Positions 37,008-45,339 of a stretch of 64,000 nt of DNA are shown here, one piece after another. Under the pieces are notes generated by a model. The model was given only the letters and a program-made list of their open reading frames with translations. It made no database searches and was not told the origin of the DNA. How positions within the stretch are numbered: position 1 is the stretch's first letter; each line of letters opens with the position of its first letter. This stretch comes from Abditibacteriaceae bacterium (GTDB lineage: Bacteria; Armatimonadota; Abditibacteriia; Abditibacteriales; Abditibacteriaceae). The position numbers and the translations under genes are program-made. The stretch is taken from contig JAFAZH010000012.1 of NCBI GenBank assembly GCA_019239895.1, positions 1-64,000 of the forward strand, in the 5' to 3' direction.

Positions 37008-38190
37008 AGGCTGTCACTTGCTCATAGACTTTAACTGTCTTCTCCACCATCTGCTCCAAGGTAAATTCCTCTTCCACCCTATGCCGCGCGGTGTTGCCAA
37101 GCATGGCGCGAACTTCCTTATTCTGGGCCAACTGAGTGAGATTGCTAGCTAAAGCGGCGGGGTGTGCAGGCTTGTAGGTGATGCCGACGCGAGACGGGGC
37201 TAAGTCTCGCTGACCTGTGGAATGAATTTGAAACGTGCCACAGGTCAGTAGCTCCTGGACGCCACCGACAGCAGTCGCCACGACGGGGCGGCGGGCGGTC
37301 ATGGCTTCTAAGATGGAGTAGGGGCAGCCCTCCCAACGAGAGGGTTGGGCTATCACATCACAGAGCGCATAATAAGGTCGCGCCTCGGCCACTTCACCGA
37401 CCCATTGCACACTTTTACTGATGCAAAGTTGATTCGCCAGGCCGCGCAGTTTCGCTTCATCCTCCCCGCCACCAATCAACATTAGTTGCGCCCCCTGCAC
37501 CTCTTGCTTAATCTGAGCAAAAGCGTGCAAAAGAGCGACCTGGTTCTTCTGGCGCGTCAGGCGACCAAAGCAGCCGATAGTGAAAGCTGATGGCGAGGGG
37601 GTGAGGGGGTGGGGGGGTGAGAGGGTGAGAGTGTCAAAGGTTCGCACATCTATGCCATTGTAAATAACTGTGGCACGGTTAGGTGGACAAAGCTTTGTTG
37701 CCTTAAACATATGCCATTCGTGGCGTGCGACAGCGATAAAGTGCGCGGTTAGTGGAGCCAGTAATTTCTCCGCGATGCGAGCGGCCCGGCGTTGGGGACG
37801 CGGCAATCCTGTATCAAAGGCAATGCAGTGAGGCGTGTAAACGACTGGTATGGCGTTCCCCCTACCAGGTGTTTGGAGCAGGCGACCGATAAAGCCCGCC
37901 TTACTGGAGTGGCAATGGATAAGGTCATAGCGACGAGTCTGGAGATGTGTCCGTAAAGCACGCCAGGCGGCGATGTCCTGGCTGCCACCCCAACCGCGTT
38001 GCATCGGCACCTCATAAATACCAACGCCAAGACCCGACAGACAGGCTGCATCCTCAACAAATTGAGGATTGCGCAGGAAAGAACACGCCAAGTCGCAGTG
38101 GATGCCGCGTGCTTGTAAGGCGGGCAGCAAATCAAGAATGTGCCGCCGCGTGCCACCTTGCGTCGCTTCTAAAATATGAAGAACTCTCAT
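37003..38190 (-). CDS. Glycosyltransferase family 4
   Basis: 395-residue GT-B glycosyltransferase. N-terminal acceptor domain (MRVLHILEATQGGTRRHILD; HCHSSKAGFIGRL) and C-terminal donor domain with IGCFGRLTRQKN, QPSRWEGCPYSILEAMTARRPVVAT, the EX7E-type nucleotide-sugar motif of GT4. Acts in the cytosol on polysaccharide or glycolipid precursors; sugar unknown. Between the two domains residues 186-200 (Leu/Ser/Pro/Thr-rich, TLTLSPPHPLTPSPS) are encoded by an octamer repeat array. The stop lies in a cruciform repeat and a decamer array begins within ~12 bp of the start codon; there is no Shine-Dalgarno. Confidence 0.9.
   Translation of the reverse strand: MRVLHILEATQGGTRRHILDLLPALQARGIHCDLACSFLRNPQFVEDAACLSGLGVGIYEVPMQRGWGGSQDIAAWRALRTHLQTRRYDLIHCHSSKAGFIGRLLQTPGRGNAIPVVYTPHCIAFDTGLPRPQRRAARIAEKLLAPLTAHFIAVARHEWHMFKATKLCPPNRATVIYNGIDVRTFDTLTLSPPHPLTPSPSAFTIGCFGRLTRQKNQVALLHAFAQIKQEVQGAQLMLIGGGEDEAKLRGLANQLCISKSVQWVGEVAEARPYYALCDVIAQPSRWEGCPYSILEAMTARRPVVATAVGGVQELLTCGTFQIHSTGQRDLAPSRVGITYKPAHPAALASNLTQLAQNKEVRAMLGNTARHRVEEEFTLEQMVEKTVKVYEQVTAF
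37593..37632. repeat. Octamer array inside the glycosyltransferase gene
   Basis: Five 8-base units in register (GCGAGGGG, GTGAGGGG, GTGGGGGG, GTGAGAGG, GTGAGAGT on the plus strand), read in frame by the minus-strand gene as a Ser/Pro/Leu-rich stretch between its two Rossmann domains. No inverted partner nearby. Confidence 0.82.
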
Positions 38191-38193
38191 AGT

Positions 38194-38362
38194 GGTTTAA
38201 CCACGAATGGACACGAATAAACACGGATAGAACAGGTCAGGATACGCTTGTAAAGGCAGAAACAATTCTTGAAAATCATAGAGCAAGTGAAACCATTGGG
38301 CGGCTTCCCTGGCCCTGGATTGTCTCATCCCTCTTGGTTCATTCGTGTCTATTCGTGGTTCC
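38194..38362. repeat. Inverted pair of CACGAAT decamer arrays between divergent genes
   Basis: Left arm has three 10-base units at 38202-38231 (CACGAATGGA, CACGAATAAA, CACGGATAGA). Right arm 38336-38362 has two complementary units (around ATTCGTGTCT, ATTCGTGGTT). 21 of 23 bases pair between the arms. The left arm lies just upstream of the glycosyltransferase start, where a Shine-Dalgarno would be expected. The related unit CACGGAA occurs at 22229. Confidence 0.8.
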
Positions 38363-38417
38363 AAAACTCCTTTGAGTCTTCACGGCTCGCTTTGTTGCTG
38401 GTATCCTGCAAAACAGT

Positions 38418-39851
38418 ATGGCAATCTCAACCCGTCCGTCCGCATCTTATTCTTTAACCTTGCGTATTGAGTATCCCAATTCAGTGGGCATGTTGGGTCG
38501 TATCACTTCGGTCATTGGCGAGCATGGTGGCGATATTGGCTCGGTGGATATTGTGCAAACCACGCGCTCGACCATCACCCGCGACATCACCTTTTCTACC
38601 GCCGATTACGAGCATGGCCAGCGCATCATTGCCGCTGTCCGCACCATTAACGGTGTGGACATTGTGCATGTTAGCGACCGCACGTTTTTGCTGCACTTAG
38701 GTGGCAAGATTGAAGTTCACGCCAAGGTGCCCATCAAGAACCGTGATGACCTTTCAATGGTCTACACGCCCGGTGTGGCGCGCATCGCTCAGGTTATTGC
38801 CGATGATCCGCGTGATGTCTATAACCTCACCATTAAGAAGAATACGGTGGCGGTCGTCACCAATGGCAGTGCTGTGTTAGGGCTGGGCAATGCCGGGCCA
38901 CTGGCGGCATTGCCCGTGATGGAAAGCAAAGCCATTCTCTTTAAAGAATTCGCGGGTATTGACGCTTTCCCCATCTGCTTGAACGTGAGCAATGATGATG
39001 AATTTGTGGCCGCAGTGAAGGCGATTGCCCCAACTTTTGGCGCGGTGCATCTGGAAGATATTGCCTCCCCCAGTTGCTTTGAAGTGGAGAGTCGTTTGAC
39101 CAACATGCTGGATATTCCCATCATGCACAATGACCAGCATGGTACCGCCATTGTGGTGTTAGCGGCGCTCATCAATGCCTTGCGCATCACCAATAAAGCC
39201 CCCGGAGCCTTGCGTGTGGTGATTAACCGGGCCGAAGCTGCTGGCATCGCTACCGCCCACCTGTTAACCGCTTATGGAGTGCGCGATATTGTGGTCTGCG
39301 ATAGTCAGGGGGCACTTTCCACCGCTAATCTAGAAGAAAGCAATGCAGTGGTGGCGCAGGTGGCGCGGGAGACCAACCCACGCGGTTTGCAGGGCACGCT
39401 TCAAGAAGTCTTAAAAGGGGCGGATGTCTTTATCGGTTTTGGTGGCCGCACCGAGTTAGAACCGGCGCATATCCAGGCCATGAACCCTGATCCCATCGTC
39501 TTTGCGATGGCCAATCCTTACCCCGAAATTGAACCAGCCAGTATCGCAGGCATTGCCCGCATCGTGGCGACTGGCAAAAGTGATTTTCCAAACCAGATCA
39601 ACAACATGATGTGCTTCCCCGGTTTCTTCCGCGGTCTTTTAGATGCCCGTGCCGCCCGCGTCAATGCCGATATGAAACTCGCCGCCGCCCACGCCATTGC
39701 GAACCTCATTGGGCGCGATGAGTTACACGAGGATTACTTAATCCCCAGTGTCTTCGACCGCCGCGTCGTTAAAGCCGTCGCCACGGCGGTGGCCACTGCC
39801 GCCAACCAAACCGGCGTCGTGCCTCGCGCTGGTAAAGCCTTGCTACGTTAG
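38418..39851 (+). CDS. Malic enzyme with N-terminal ACT domain and altered dinucleotide motif
   Basis: 477 residues. ACT regulatory domain (about 10-85, LRIEYPNSVGMLGRITSVIG) then the malic enzyme core: IKNRDDLSMVYTPGVARI, AVVTNGSAVLGLGN (catalytic Lys in MESKA), HLEDIASPSCFE, MHNDQHGTA, SDFPNQINNMMCFPG. Normally oxidatively decarboxylates malate to pyruvate. Two departures stand out: the expected GAGAAGIA glycine-rich NAD(P) loop reads RAEAAGIA, and the usual VS-x-P after FIG is FGGRTE. Cofactor binding may be changed or lost. Start ATG 38418 has no clear Shine-Dalgarno. Confidence 0.85.
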   Translation: MAISTRPSASYSLTLRIEYPNSVGMLGRITSVIGEHGGDIGSVDIVQTTRSTITRDITFSTADYEHGQRIIAAVRTINGVDIVHVSDRTFLLHLGGKIEVHAKVPIKNRDDLSMVYTPGVARIAQVIADDPRDVYNLTIKKNTVAVVTNGSAVLGLGNAGPLAALPVMESKAILFKEFAGIDAFPICLNVSNDDEFVAAVKAIAPTFGAVHLEDIASPSCFEVESRLTNMLDIPIMHNDQHGTAIVVLAALINALRITNKAPGALRVVINRAEAAGIATAHLLTAYGVRDIVVCDSQGALSTANLEESNAVVAQVARETNPRGLQGTLQEVLKGADVFIGFGGRTELEPAHIQAMNPDPIVFAMANPYPEIEPASIAGIARIVATGKSDFPNQINNMMCFPGFFRGLLDARAARVNADMKLAAAHAIANLIGRDELHEDYLIPSVFDRRVVKAVATAVATAANQTGVVPRAGKALLR

Positions 39852-39876
39852 TTGTATTGAGTTAAATCACAATGAC

Positions 39877-40263
39877 TTAGTGTAGGAGTTTTAAAGAGGG
39901 ACGTTTGTGTTCTGAATGATTCCACTGACTATGACGAGAATACAGATCGCCCCGCTTCAGCCCCGCTTTAAATAAACTGGGACGCCAACCAGATAAATGA
40001 GCCAGAGAAGTAGAATACAGGTTGCGTGCCCAGGAGTAGGGCCAGATATTCCATTCATCCGATGCGGTAAGGCTTGGAGTTGGTGAGGCTGCTTGCACCG
40101 TAGGTTGCAGGGTGGTGGGCGCTGTGACGGTTAGAATGTGGGTAGCGTAGTCACTATCGCCATGTGCGGCTAAGCGGGATTGCAAGGCATTGACGGTGGT
40201 CGTGAGGCGTTCCGTTTCTTCCCAGAGGGCTTCGATCAGTAAGGCTTGATTATTACGTGCCAT
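39877..40263 (-). CDS. Hypothetical protein, coiled-coil start
   Basis: Unrecognised 128-residue protein. ATG 40263 has GGAAGG seven bases upstream and is preferred to the ATG 19 codons earlier. N-terminal helix with heptad character (ALLIEALWEETERLTTTVNA), a Thr/Pro/Ala-rich middle, then an aromatic, basic C-terminus (SDEWNIWPYSWARNLYSTSL). No membrane segment. It follows the STAS-like/wHTH gene on the same strand by 93 bp and converges with the malic enzyme gene. Confidence 0.6.
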   Translation of the reverse strand: MARNNQALLIEALWEETERLTTTVNALQSRLAAHGDSDYATHILTVTAPTTLQPTVQAASPTPSLTASDEWNIWPYSWARNLYSTSLAHLSGWRPSLFKAGLKRGDLYSRHSQWNHSEHKRPSLKLLH

Positions 40264-40356
40264 AGAGCTTCCTTCCTTGGCCAGCAGTGGCTGGTGCTGG
40301 CTCTTAAAGGCTGGATTCATTTAGCTCTAGATAACCCAAAGCAGGTTAAGCCTTTA

Positions 40357-41013
40357 TTAAACCACAGCCGAATAAGAATATTGACGGCCACCTTCGGGCA
40401 CGATAGTGGCTTTACGACGTACTAAATGAAGCTGATAAAGTTTGGCGATGCGGTTGTTGCAGGCCGTAGCCGAATCTAAATTGAGGGCTTCCACCAAATC
40501 GCGCACGGTGACTTGCTGTTTTTCCATCACGGCGGACAAGGTCTCAATCAAGTGTTCCGGCAGACGGCCAATCACACGCCACTTGGGTTTGTCCTGGCCA
40601 TTGCTGCCACTTGAGCCAGCAGGATTGTCTGCCACAGCCGTCCCCTGGGGTGGAGCATCGTAGGACTCGACCAGCATAGACTGGGGTAGCACTAAGGCTG
40701 CTACTTCACGCCGGTTCAAGGCCACTTCAATGTTTTCCATCAAGGCTTCACTCAGCTCGTCATCGCGCACTGCTAACACCAGATAACGGTCGGCATACTC
40801 TTTGGCGGCCATGCGCGAATAAAGAGTACCAAAAGCTTCATCGGCGAAGGAATAATCCATCATTTCCACGCCATCAAAATTCACCACTAACACGCCGCCA
40901 GGCGGCAAACGCCGCAAAAGCGAATCTAAGGCTTCTTGCACTTTGCGGCCATAAGGTCGCATCGCAAGCTGCGTGCCATATTCTCCCAGCGACTGCATCA
41001 CGACGTTTTCCAT
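40357..41013 (-). CDS. STAS-like (DUF4325-type) domain plus winged-helix protein
   Basis: 218 residues. The N-terminal half matches DUF4325/STAS-like domains (VVNFDGVEMMDYSFADEAFGTL is the typical LDFxGVxxxSxSFADELFG block). The C-terminal ~75 residues form a winged-helix-like domain (RVIGRLPEHLIETLSAVMEK, TVRDLVEALNLDSATACNNRI, LVRRKATIVPEGGRQYSYSAV). This suggests a regulator that couples a partner-switch or sensory module to DNA or nucleic-acid binding. AAGGAG seven bases before ATG gives a firm start. It is divergent from the gene driven by the sigma-54 promoter at 41193. Confidence 0.72.
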   Translation of the reverse strand: MENVVMQSLGEYGTQLAMRPYGRKVQEALDSLLRRLPPGGVLVVNFDGVEMMDYSFADEAFGTLYSRMAAKEYADRYLVLAVRDDELSEALMENIEVALNRREVAALVLPQSMLVESYDAPPQGTAVADNPAGSSGSNGQDKPKWRVIGRLPEHLIETLSAVMEKQQVTVRDLVEALNLDSATACNNRIAKLYQLHLVRRKATIVPEGGRQYSYSAVV

Positions 41014-41336
41014 TGATGCGCTCCTTAAGGTTTCTGCGGCCTACCATGTGGCATCACTCGCGTCAGTGAAACGGCCACTCTTTATTTTGTGACTTATGCC
41101 TCTCCTTGTCAAGTTACAGCGCAGTGGGTTATGACCTGCCCCTGTAGCGAATGCGGCAAGTTTTCGACAAAGATTGGGCAATTGGGGTTAGGTGGCACTC
41201 ACTTTGCCCCTGTCAACGCGGGGCACTCAAAGAGTGTGTCTACTGCATTCATCGCTGTGTTAAGCTGAGTCTAAATCCCGCTTTTGACAACATTTTAGGC
41301 GTCTTAAGCCAATTCCTGTTTTGAGGAGATGATACT
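41014..41336. other. Divergent intergenic region with sigma-54 promoter
   Basis: 323 bp without a gene. Apart from the sigma-54 element at 41193-41208 and the GAGGAG before GTG 41337, I recognise nothing. No minus-strand sigma-54 site faces the STAS-like gene. Confidence 0.5.
41193..41208 (+). promoter_or_regulatory. Sigma-54 (-24/-12) promoter
   Basis: TGGCAC, five bases, TTGCC: exact -24 hexamer and TTGC -12 core, with the GG and GC dinucleotides ten bases apart as required. It points at the gene starting at 41337, giving a leader of roughly 120 nt. The window encodes RpoN and an NtrC-type activator at 47392-51491. Confidence 0.75.
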
Positions 41337-42224
41337 GTGCCACGGTTAGAAGGAGACAAAGGCGATTCAAGCAGGCTTATTATCGGTGTCGTTGCCGCAG
41401 TGGTGATATTGGGTGGGCTTTGGTATATGTTCGTCGGTCGCCATAGTACCAGTGCTGCGGAAGATACTGGCCCTATTGCGACTCGGCCCAAGGCACATCC
41501 GGGGGCGGCTGCTATTCCGGGTGATGAGGCTCCCGACCCAGCTTCCGCAGCTAACCCGGCGGCGGCTTCCGGCACGGCGGCCACTACCACGGATGGTGGC
41601 GGCGCTGGCACAACTAACAGCAGCACGCCGCCTGCGCCTCCGGCTAATACTGGTGCCGCAAGTGTGAGCAGCAGCGAAGGAACTGTTAATAGTGGTGGCC
41701 CTGGCACCGGAACGGCAGGTGCTGGCGGCACTACGGCTGGCGGCGCTACAACAGGGACGGGTGGCGTGGGAGCCAATAATGCTGGCCGTGCGAATGGTAC
41801 TAATACGACGGCTATGGGCGGCGCTACGACTGGAGGCACTGGGGGCACCACTAATCCCGCTAATAGCAACGGCTCCAATGGCGCAACAGTAGGTGGTTCC
41901 GGCACCACCGGTGCTGGGTCGGCCAACACCAATCCCGCTAATGGCACAACGAACAAAATGGGGGGTGCAACCGGGGGGTCGGCCAGTTCCGGTGCTATCA
42001 GCGGCACCTTCAATAGCGGTGGCATGGCGGGTAACCCCGGCGCGGCTACTGGGGGAACAGGCAGTAACGGTGCTGCTGGTGGAACAAGTGCCGGGGGCAC
42101 CGGAAACAATGGCGGGACGGGTGCAAATCAAAGCGGGGGCACCGGAAACAACAATAAAGGCGGCGCGAGTGCCGCACATTCTATGCCCATTCACCCAATG
42201 GTTAACCCCGGCGGTGGTGGTTAA
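41337..42224 (+). CDS. Gly/Thr/Asn-rich single-pass membrane protein
   Basis: 295 residues, unrecognised. GTG start with GAGGAG at 8 nt. Short charged N-terminus, one transmembrane helix (LIIGVVAAVVILGGLWYMFV), an Ala/Pro linker, and then ~200 residues made almost only of Gly, Thr, Asn, Ser and Ala in loose repeats (GGTTAGGATTGTGG-like), ending HSMPIHPMVNPGGGG. Predicted disordered and exported. The preceding sigma-54 promoter suggests tightly controlled expression. Antisense frames across this gene are open only because of its biased composition. Confidence 0.65.
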   Translation: MPRLEGDKGDSSRLIIGVVAAVVILGGLWYMFVGRHSTSAAEDTGPIATRPKAHPGAAAIPGDEAPDPASAANPAAASGTAATTTDGGGAGTTNSSTPPAPPANTGAASVSSSEGTVNSGGPGTGTAGAGGTTAGGATTGTGGVGANNAGRANGTNTTAMGGATTGGTGGTTNPANSNGSNGATVGGSGTTGAGSANTNPANGTTNKMGGATGGSASSGAISGTFNSGGMAGNPGAATGGTGSNGAAGGTSAGGTGNNGGTGANQSGGTGNNNKGGASAAHSMPIHPMVNPGGGG

Positions 42225-42344
42225 CCGCATTAGCCAAGTGTCCGGTTTGTCAGTCGTGAATTTTAGTGGATGAGTTAAGTGAGATGACGGTGGTTTTAAA
42301 GAAACCTGGAATACAATACAAGTTAAAGGTGAGGAGAAGTATCC

Positions 42345-43976
42345 ATGCGTAAAGGTTCGGATATTATTGGCTTAAAGGTAATTAGTGGTGATGTCAATGC
42401 TGATGAGAAGGCCAATTTAGGTACAGTCAAAGATTTGATTTTTGATCATGAAACAGATGAGCTATTGGCGCTGCTCATTTCTGAAAAAGATTTATTTGGC
42501 CTGATTGACGCGCAAATTGTGCCGTGGCATCAGGTGTTGCACATTGGTGCGGATGCGGTGATGGTGCAAAGCGCGGCTTCTAAAATCCCGGCGCATGATG
42601 ATGCACGGGTTAAAGCCGTAATGGATCGGGAAACTGTGCTATCCGGCACCAAAATTTACACCACCGATGGCCGCGATCTCGGCACTTTCGCTGATATGTA
42701 CGTGGACGAGCGTTCAGGCCAGGTGGTGGGCTATGAAGTTTCCGGGGGCTTTGTCTCCGATACGATGAGCGGCAAGCGTTTTATCCAGGCGTCTCAGGAT
42801 ATTAATATCGCCAAAGATGTGGCTCTTGTGCCGCCCTCCGTGGCCGATGACATAGAAGCTCAGAAAGAGCAGCAGCCCGGTGGTTTAAAAGGTGCTACGG
42901 CAAACCTTAGTGAGAAAGCGAGTGAGACCTACGCTAACATTGCCAGTGCCTCCATTGATAAACAAAAAGAGTTTGTGGTGGGCAAAACGGCGGGACGCGA
43001 TGTTTTCTTGCCAGCGGATAAGGCCACGACTACGCCCACACCTATGGCTACGACTACCACCGTTCCGACCAGTGTAGCTGTGGTGGAAAACACAACCCCT
43101 GGCAGTAGCGCAATCGTTGAACCAGCATCCGCAAACACCACTGCGATTGTGCCAGTCGAAGACAGTGCTGCCGTTGTAACTCCATCGAGTGAACTGGATA
43201 ATGGCGAAATTCTGGTGCGCCAGGGCGAAACCATTACCCGCGCCCAGGCTGATCGTGCTGAGTCTGCTGGCATTCTGCATCAATTACTTTTAGCGGTCAC
43301 TCAGGGCGCGGCCAGTGAGGCTTACGCGGCTGGGGCCGCAAAGGTTGGGGCAACGGGTGCCGGGGCGCAGGAAAGCGCGCGTGAGGCGGCGATTGGTAAA
43401 CCAGCGGGCCGCGATGTCGTAGCGCCCGATGGCTCTGTCTTAGTGGCTCCCGGCATGATTATTACCCGCGAGATTCTGGATCAGGCGCGGGTTGTAGGCA
43501 AAGAAAACGATGTCATCGCGGCGGCTGGTGTTGGCGTGGCTGCGCAACATGCCGAAACGGTCAAGGCCAGTGCTGGTAATCTGTGGGATTCCATCAAGCA
43601 TAAAGCGGCGGAATTAACGGGCGCGGCCCATGAAAAGAAGGCGGAATACGAAGCGCAGGCCGAGCAAGCGAAAATCAAGAACGCGCTGGGTCGCCCCACA
43701 ACTCGTGTTATTCTTGACACATCTGATAATGTGATCCTGAACGCTGGTGAACTCATCACCCATGCCGCTGTCGAGCAGGCACGCACCGCGGGCGTGCTGG
43801 ATATTCTGTTGGATTCCGTTTATGTCGCCGATCCTGAAATTACCCCCGATATGTTGCGGGCTAAAGATCATGGTCGGGCTTCTATCGAGTCAGAATTTGA
43901 GGCCCGTGAGGAGCAAGCAGCAGGCGATGGCACGAATCAAACTCCCGCCGCCCCTCCCGCGAATCAGCCTGCTTAA
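42345..43976 (+). CDS. PRC-barrel protein with three C-terminal repeat modules
   Basis: 543 residues. Two PRC-barrel domains (about 1-85, MRKGSDIIGLKVIS, and 90-165, VLSGTKIYTTDGRDLGTFAD). After a Thr/Pro linker come modules sharing the pattern G+xxxRDV-DG-x-LV-x-G-x-IT-A-x-x-G-x-LL: at about residues 284-325 (EILVRQGETITRAQADRAES), 348-390 (AGRDVVAPDGSVLVAPGMII) and 448-490 (TTRVILDTSDNVILNAGELI), with the remnant GKTAGRDVFLPADK near 215. PRC barrels bind partner proteins or RNA and often act in photosystem or rRNA processing; here the role is unknown. GAGGAG at 8 nt before ATG. Confidence 0.78.
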   Translation: MRKGSDIIGLKVISGDVNADEKANLGTVKDLIFDHETDELLALLISEKDLFGLIDAQIVPWHQVLHIGADAVMVQSAASKIPAHDDARVKAVMDRETVLSGTKIYTTDGRDLGTFADMYVDERSGQVVGYEVSGGFVSDTMSGKRFIQASQDINIAKDVALVPPSVADDIEAQKEQQPGGLKGATANLSEKASETYANIASASIDKQKEFVVGKTAGRDVFLPADKATTTPTPMATTTTVPTSVAVVENTTPGSSAIVEPASANTTAIVPVEDSAAVVTPSSELDNGEILVRQGETITRAQADRAESAGILHQLLLAVTQGAASEAYAAGAAKVGATGAGAQESAREAAIGKPAGRDVVAPDGSVLVAPGMIITREILDQARVVGKENDVIAAAGVGVAAQHAETVKASAGNLWDSIKHKAAELTGAAHEKKAEYEAQAEQAKIKNALGRPTTRVILDTSDNVILNAGELITHAAVEQARTAGVLDILLDSVYVADPEITPDMLRAKDHGRASIESEFEAREEQAAGDGTNQTPAAPPANQPA

Positions 43977-44014
43977 CTTTATGAGTCGCTGAATAATAGG
44001 GTGCTGCGGAAGCT

Positions 44015-44046
44015 AAGAGGAGAGGGACGATTGTCCCTCTCCTCTT
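44015..44046 (+). terminator. Terminator after PRC-barrel gene
   Basis: Perfect 14-bp stem (44015-44028 with 44033-44046), 4-nt loop, 38 bp after the stop. The tail is only moderately T-rich. Confidence 0.75.
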
Positions 44047-44072
44047 GTCTGTTGCTGTTATTTCTTTGTTGG

Positions 44073-44100
44073 GTAGAGACGCGATTAATCGCGTCTCTAC
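44073..44100. repeat. 28-bp perfect palindrome (GTAGAGACGCG family)
   Basis: Perfect 28-bp palindrome, each half GTAGAGACGCGATT. Palindromes with this GTAGAGACGCG arm are, to my knowledge, scattered through many cyanobacterial and other genomes. It lies between the convergent PRC-barrel gene and the secreted-protein gene and could add terminator function. Confidence 0.8.
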
Positions 44101-44118
44101 GGTGTCGTTATTGAAAAT

Positions 44119-45228
44119 TTAAAATTTAGGCAGGCCAAAGGGCAGTTTGCGCTTCTTCTTTTTCTTAGGCTCTTCCTGCTGACCATTGTTGCCATTGTCC
44201 CCGTTATTGCCGTCGTTGCCTTTGTTGCCCTGATCGCCTTCGGCTTTGTTGCCACCGTTGTTGTCGTTGCCACCATTGCCGTTGTTAGCGCCGTTGCCCT
44301 GATCGCCACCGCCTTGATTATTTCCCGCCCCATTGTCGCCGCCTGCGCCGTTGTTGCCTGCGCCTTTCTTGGCCTGTTCCATCATGGCTTGCATCATGGC
44401 ACGGCTCTGGGCATCCTGAAACTCTTTTTCGGAGACTTGTTTGTAATCGGCGGGCACTGCAAAGAGCGAGTCTTCTAGCTTGGCGCGTGAAAGAGAACTC
44501 ACTTCCTGCACCATTGATGGCTTGTCGGTGTCGCCCATATACATTTTCATCCGCATGATGATGCCACTCATGATCTTGCGGTAAGCGTCCGTATCACCGT
44601 GATACTCAAAGCTCATCTTACAGTTACTAGCGCGGACATGGCTCATAACGGCTGGATCAACCTGTGCCACATCACAGTTGAGTTCAGTTGTCAGGTCAGG
44701 GCCGACCCAGATTTCTTCTTTGAAACTGGTGTCCCCATTGCCAGCACAGCCTGAGCTTTGCATCCGCATCGTGATCAGGTAATGCTCGGTTTTAACGTCC
44801 GCTATAGTCTCTTCACCCAAGTCCTTAACGGAACTCGTCATAATCATCTTGCCAGTGCCCCGTTGACCGCCATTATCTCCAGCAGCGGCTTCGGGGGTGT
44901 TCGTGGCTGTAGTACTTGGTTTTTGCTCAAAGGGGGTAACCGTATAAATTTTTAGAGCCGAGTTTAATTTAATGGACTGCTGCTTATCGCAAAGCTTTAG
45001 TTCCACTGTGGTCATACTCATGGGGCCAAAACTTGTCGCTGTTTCTGTCCGTTGCGCGCCTTTCATAATGGCGGTGGTTATCACCATCATTGGCTTCGCG
45101 GCAGCGTCACCCGTTCCCATGCGCGTTTCTGCCACATACTTAATATCGGCGTGAGCAATACCGGCGCTGGCCGTTAGAAGCCCACCCATCATCCATAATG
45201 AACCTGTTGTTAACCACTGCTTAACCAT
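44119..45228 (-). CDS. Exported protein with Asn/Gly-rich tail, unknown
   Basis: 369 residues. Signal peptide (VKQWLTTGSLWMMGGLLTAS, then AGIAHA). The body (about 28-270) resembles DUF4412-type periplasmic proteins: a beta-rich start (DIKYVAETRMGTG), EETIADVKTEHYLITM and EEIWVGPDL. Two internal Cys pairs are possible. The tail (~290-350) is Asn/Gly/Asp-rich (GAGNNQGGGDQGNGANNGNG), then a Lys cluster (EEPKKKKKRKLPFGLPKF). GAAGGAG five bases before ATG. The 4412-type label is a guess from style only; function unknown. Confidence 0.7.
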   Translation of the reverse strand: MVKQWLTTGSLWMMGGLLTASAGIAHADIKYVAETRMGTGDAAAKPMMVITTAIMKGAQRTETATSFGPMSMTTVELKLCDKQQSIKLNSALKIYTVTPFEQKPSTTATNTPEAAAGDNGGQRGTGKMIMTSSVKDLGEETIADVKTEHYLITMRMQSSGCAGNGDTSFKEEIWVGPDLTTELNCDVAQVDPAVMSHVRASNCKMSFEYHGDTDAYRKIMSGIIMRMKMYMGDTDKPSMVQEVSSLSRAKLEDSLFAVPADYKQVSEKEFQDAQSRAMMQAMMEQAKKGAGNNGAGGDNGAGNNQGGGDQGNGANNGNGGNDNNGGNKAEGDQGNKGNDGNNGDNGNNGQQEEPKKKKKRKLPFGLPKF

Positions 45229-45339
45229 CTGAACTCCTTCATGTCTTGGTGAACTCGTGCGATTATCTTTATTATAACCGCGACAGCAGCACCATGATGC
45301 TAAGAAATTGCCACTGGAATGTAAAGTAGCACTGCATCT

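Noticed and set aside
41249-42230. Long minus-strand open frames antisense to the Gly/Thr/Asn-rich gene
   Set aside because: They are Pro/Ala/Val- or Arg/Ser/Gly-rich mirror images of a biased sense gene, without a Shine-Dalgarno. The sense gene has GAGGAG and a sigma-54 promoter.
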